NCBI GenBank assembly: GCA_024256265.1
Contig: JACGUK010000001.1
Span: 218,677 to 282,676 of the forward strand
Length of the DNA stretch: 64,000 bases
From: an archaeon
Lineage (GTDB): Archaea; Thermoproteota; Nitrososphaeria; Nitrososphaerales; JACAEJ01
Direction of reading: 5' to 3'
The translations under genes and the position numbers were made by a program. A model generated the notes under the pieces. The model was given only the letters and a program-made list of their open reading frames with translations. It had not been told where the DNA came from and did no database searches. Positions 61,606-64,000 of this stretch are shown piece after piece; within the stretch, counting starts at the first letter, position 1; every line of letters begins with the position of its first letter.

Positions 61606-62665
61606 ACTTAGCTTCCAACTCCTCCAACTTTTCCATGCTTCCATTGCAGAATTTGACCATCATCTTAAGCTTTTTATAAGCAAAACCACTCTTGATAGAT
61701 TCATAAGCCAATTCCATTGCCTTATCGAATTTATCAGCAAGCCCACCAACAATGATTCCAGTACCAGCATTTACCAAAGCTATATCCATCTTTGGATCTC
61801 CTTTAGAATAAAGCCCGTTTAGAATTCTGAAGACAATCTCGGCACTTTCGTCTGGATTAGAACCTGCAATCTCGTCTTGATTTGCCAGCCTAACGTCAAA
61901 ATCTTTAGGAGATAATTCCATTATGCTTATCTCGCCTCCTTTTAGCCATGCTACCTCAGTCTTTCCTATAGTCGAGACTTCATCTAAACCGTCTAAGCCA
62001 TGAACAACCATAGCCTCTTCGCTTTCAAGATTCTTTAAAACGGATGCCATGAGCTTTGTCAATTTCCTTTCATAAACGCCTAATAAGTATCCATTTGCAT
62101 CTGCTGGGTTAGTGATAGGACCTAGAATGTTAAAGACAGTTCTTATTCCTATCTCCCTTCTTGGCTCTAAAGCATACTTCATGGCTGGATGAAACCTTGG
62201 TGCGAACATGAAACCTATTCCTATCTGCTCAATAGATTTCTCAACTATGCTAGGTTCTGTATCCAATTTATAGCCTAATTTCTCAAGAACATCTGCGCTA
62301 CCACACTTACTTGTAAATGATCTGTTACCATGCTTTGCAACTACTACACCAGCACCAGCAACGATGAAGGATGCTGTTGTACTCACATTGAAGGATTTGA
62401 TTCGATCTCCACCTGTACCAACTATGTCTATGATACGCTTATTTACATGAGGATGAATTTTAAGGCAAAAATCCCTCATAACCTTGGCAAAGGCTGAAAT
62501 TTCCTCAATGCTCTCTCCCTTTATCCTTAAAGCTGTTAAGAGAGAGGCTATTTGGGCATTTGTTGCATTGCCCGACATCAACTCTTTCATTATGGCTTGA
62601 GCTTCTAAGTAACTAAGGTCTTTGCCATCTATAATCTTTTGAATTCCTTCCTTTATCATTTTCAC
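61598..62665 (-). CDS. trpD: Anthranilate phosphoribosyltransferase
   Basis: 355 residues. The PRPP and anthranilate site is DIVGTGGDRIKSFNVSTTASFIVAGAGVVVAKHGNRS with TSKCGSADVLEKLG, then FAPRFHPAMKYALEPRREIGIRTVFNILGPITNPA and VVHGLDGLDEVS. It attaches phosphoribosyl to anthranilate. It is slightly longer than the usual ~345. It overlaps trpG by four bases. Confidence 0.95.
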   Translation of the reverse strand: MKMIKEGIQKIIDGKDLSYLEAQAIMKELMSGNATNAQIASLLTALRIKGESIEEISAFAKVMRDFCLKIHPHVNKRIIDIVGTGGDRIKSFNVSTTASFIVAGAGVVVAKHGNRSFTSKCGSADVLEKLGYKLDTEPSIVEKSIEQIGIGFMFAPRFHPAMKYALEPRREIGIRTVFNILGPITNPADANGYLLGVYERKLTKLMASVLKNLESEEAMVVHGLDGLDEVSTIGKTEVAWLKGGEISIMELSPKDFDVRLANQDEIAGSNPDESAEIVFRILNGLYSKGDPKMDIALVNAGTGIIVGGLADKFDKAMELAYESIKSGFAYKKLKMMVKFCNGSMEKLEELEAKYG

Positions 62666-63243
62666 TCACTTTCTAGGAAATTTTCTATTATCTTCTTGCC
62701 ATTCTCTGTGAGGATGGATTCAGGGTGAAATTGTAAACCTTCGATAGGGTATGAGATATGCCTTACTCCCATTATCTCACCATCATCTAAAGACTCAGCA
62801 GTAACTTTGAGGCAAGAAGGAAGTGTTGATCTATCGCCAACTAGTGAATGATACCGAGTCGCTCTAAACGGATTCTTTATTCCCTTTAAGACTCCATTTC
62901 CATCATGCTTTATCATGCTCGTCTTGCCATGCATTATATTATTTGCACGAACTATCCTTCCTCCAAAGGAATGAATTATCCCTTGATGCCCTAAGCACAC
63001 ACCCAATATAGGAATTTTACAGCCCATCTGCCTTATTATCAATGAGCAAATACCAAAGTACTTTATATCTTCAGGAGTACCAGGACCAGGAGATAATATT
63101 ATGCCATTAGGCTTTAGCCTTTTAACCTTATCAAGGCTTATCTGATCATTTCTATAAACTATAGGATCAGCTCCTAATTCGCCTACATATTGAACCAAGT
63201 TGTAGACGAAGGAATCGTAATTGTCTATTATGAGAATCTTCAT
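62662..63243 (-). CDS. trpG: Anthranilate synthase, glutamine amidotransferase component
   Basis: 193 residues. IDNYDSFVYNLVQYVGELGA, LSPGPGTPEDI, the nucleophile Cys in GVCLGHQGI, VGDRSTLPS-like text and the LQFHPESILTENG His-Glu dyad are all present. It supplies ammonia from glutamine to TrpE. The TrpG start overlaps the trpE stop by four bases. Confidence 0.95.
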   Translation of the reverse strand: MKILIIDNYDSFVYNLVQYVGELGADPIVYRNDQISLDKVKRLKPNGIILSPGPGTPEDIKYFGICSLIIRQMGCKIPILGVCLGHQGIIHSFGGRIVRANNIMHGKTSMIKHDGNGVLKGIKNPFRATRYHSLVGDRSTLPSCLKVTAESLDDGEIMGVRHISYPIEGLQFHPESILTENGKKIIENFLESE

Positions 63244-64000
63244 TCATAAACCCTCCCAGATACCTTCAAAGCCTTCATTAAAGCCTCTGCCTTATACTCT
63301 GTCTCTAACCATTCCTTTGATGGATCAGAATCAGCAACTATCCCTGCACCTACTTGAATGTATGCTTTATCTTTATTCGCTACCAACGTTCTTATTGTTA
63401 TGGCAAAATCTGCATTTCCATTGTAAGAAAAGTATCCTATAGCCCCTGCATAAGGTCCTCTCCTTGAAGGCTCTAATTCATCTATTATCTCCATCGCTCT
63501 TATCTTAGGTGCTCCAGTAACTGTTCCAGCTGGGAATACCCCTCTAAATGTATCGAAGGCATCTTTATCTCCTCTCAACTTACCTAAAACTCTTGAAACT
63601 ATATGCTGGACATGACTATACTGATGGACTTCCATGAACTCTGGAACATGAACACTACCGAATTCACAAACCTTTCCTATATCGTTTCTTGCCAGATCTA
63701 CTAGCATCAAATGCTCTGCACACTCTTTTGGATCTATAAGAAGCTCTTTTTGCATTATATCATTCATGATTTTATCTTTGAGCTTAGGTCTTGTGCCAGC
63801 AATAGGGAATGTCTCAACAATGCCATTATCTACTCTTACGAGCATCTCTGGGCTAGATCCGACTATCTGTCTATCTCCCATCTTCATGAAATACATGTAA
63901 GGAGAAGGGTTTATTCTTCTTAAAGACTCATAGAAATGAATAAGGTCTCCTTTTATCTTAAATTCATATCTCTTCGATAAAACTGCTTGAAATATATCTC
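63240..64000 (-). CDS. trpE: Anthranilate synthase component I, C-terminal part (5' end outside window)
   Basis: The frame is open to the window edge, so the 5' end is missing; about 252 residues are seen. Chorismate-binding text: DIFQAVLSKRYEF, SPSPYMYF-type INPSPYMYFMKMGDRQIVGSSPEML, GTRPKLKD, DLARNDIGKVCEFGSV, FPAGTVTGAPKIRAMEIIDELEP and QVGAGIVADSDPSKEWLET. It makes anthranilate from chorismate with ammonia from TrpG. It is the first visible gene of trpEGDCFBA. Confidence 0.94.
   Translation of the reverse strand, partial: DIFQAVLSKRYEFKIKGDLIHFYESLRRINPSPYMYFMKMGDRQIVGSSPEMLVRVDNGIVETFPIAGTRPKLKDKIMNDIMQKELLIDPKECAEHLMLVDLARNDIGKVCEFGSVHVPEFMEVHQYSHVQHIVSRVLGKLRGDKDAFDTFRGVFPAGTVTGAPKIRAMEIIDELEPSRRGPYAGAIGYFSYNGNADFAITIRTLVANKDKAYIQVGAGIVADSDPSKEWLETEYKAEALMKALKVSGRVYE

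Noticed and set aside
1..64000. tRNA, rRNA and CRISPR genes
   Set aside because: Scanning for T-loop patterns, CCA-type ends, rRNA cores and regularly spaced repeats gave no candidate; GTTCGAA matches at 37363 and 41996 lack surrounding cloverleaf arms.

Overview
This window is archaeal chromosome. Diagnostic genes are the archaeal shikimate route (2-amino-3,7-dideoxy-heptulosonate synthase, dehydroquinate synthase II, GHMP-type shikimate kinase), an archaeal-type GAPDH, class III signal peptides with a preflagellin-type peptidase, an archaeal PhoU with an AbrB domain, a DUF763 protein, a sulfide-type Thi4, and many TATA-box promoters about 20-30 nt upstream of (often leaderless) ATG, GTG or TTG starts. 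The DNA is A+T-rich by eye. The gene set suggests an anaerobic, probably thermophilic member of the TACK or Bathyarchaeia/Nitrososphaeria-like lineages; that placement is inference.

Layout. 1-6.9 kb: the 3' end of adenine deaminase, a minus-strand trio of SPFH, helical and zinc-ribbon proteins, an HtpX-like protease carrying an EF-hand loop, a G+C-richer pair (LsrF-like aldolase plus zinc dehydrogenase), and a stand-alone LigD-type phosphoesterase. 7-13.8 kb: UDP-sugar genes (UXS-like and Ugd), a prepilin peptidase, a KaiC-like ATPase, a PRC-barrel membrane protein, small helical and membrane proteins and a winged-helix protein. 13.8-24.1 kb: a large coiled-coil protein, two toxin-antitoxin pairs (UPF0175/PIN and HEPN/MNT), and a type IV pilus-like locus (three pilin-like proteins, secretion ATPase, TadC-like membrane protein). 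24.1-31.2 kb: PhoU, the pgk-gap operon behind an overlapping double palindrome, and the nickel-pincer cofactor genes larE, larC and larB. 31.3-45.6 kb: two tandem secreted beta-helix proteins, nicotinate phosphoribosyltransferase, a PadR/MEDS pair, Thi4 with an eight-cysteine mini-protein, TldD, a histone-deacetylase-like hydrolase, DUF763, Hsp20 and a MIP18-family protein.

45.6-64 kb is biosynthetic. A minus-strand operon runs lysC-asd-aroA'-aroB'-aroD-aroE-aroK-aroA-aroC-chorismate mutase/aminotransferase and ends in a broken tyrA remnant. Aspartate kinase and Asd supply aspartate semialdehyde, which the ADH synthase condenses to start the archaeal shikimate pathway; the operon then runs to chorismate and prephenate. 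Farther right lies a trpE-G-D-C-F-B-A operon on the same strand, with trpE running off the window edge, so chorismate made by the first operon can feed tryptophan synthesis.

I found no rRNA, convincing tRNA, CRISPR array or intact insertion sequence. The most notable signals are the tyrA remnant, the tandem beta-helix duplication with its repeated spacer, the G+C-rich aldolase/dehydrogenase insert, the double palindrome upstream of pgk, the eight-cysteine mini-protein, and decayed genes around the toxin-antitoxin and pilus loci.
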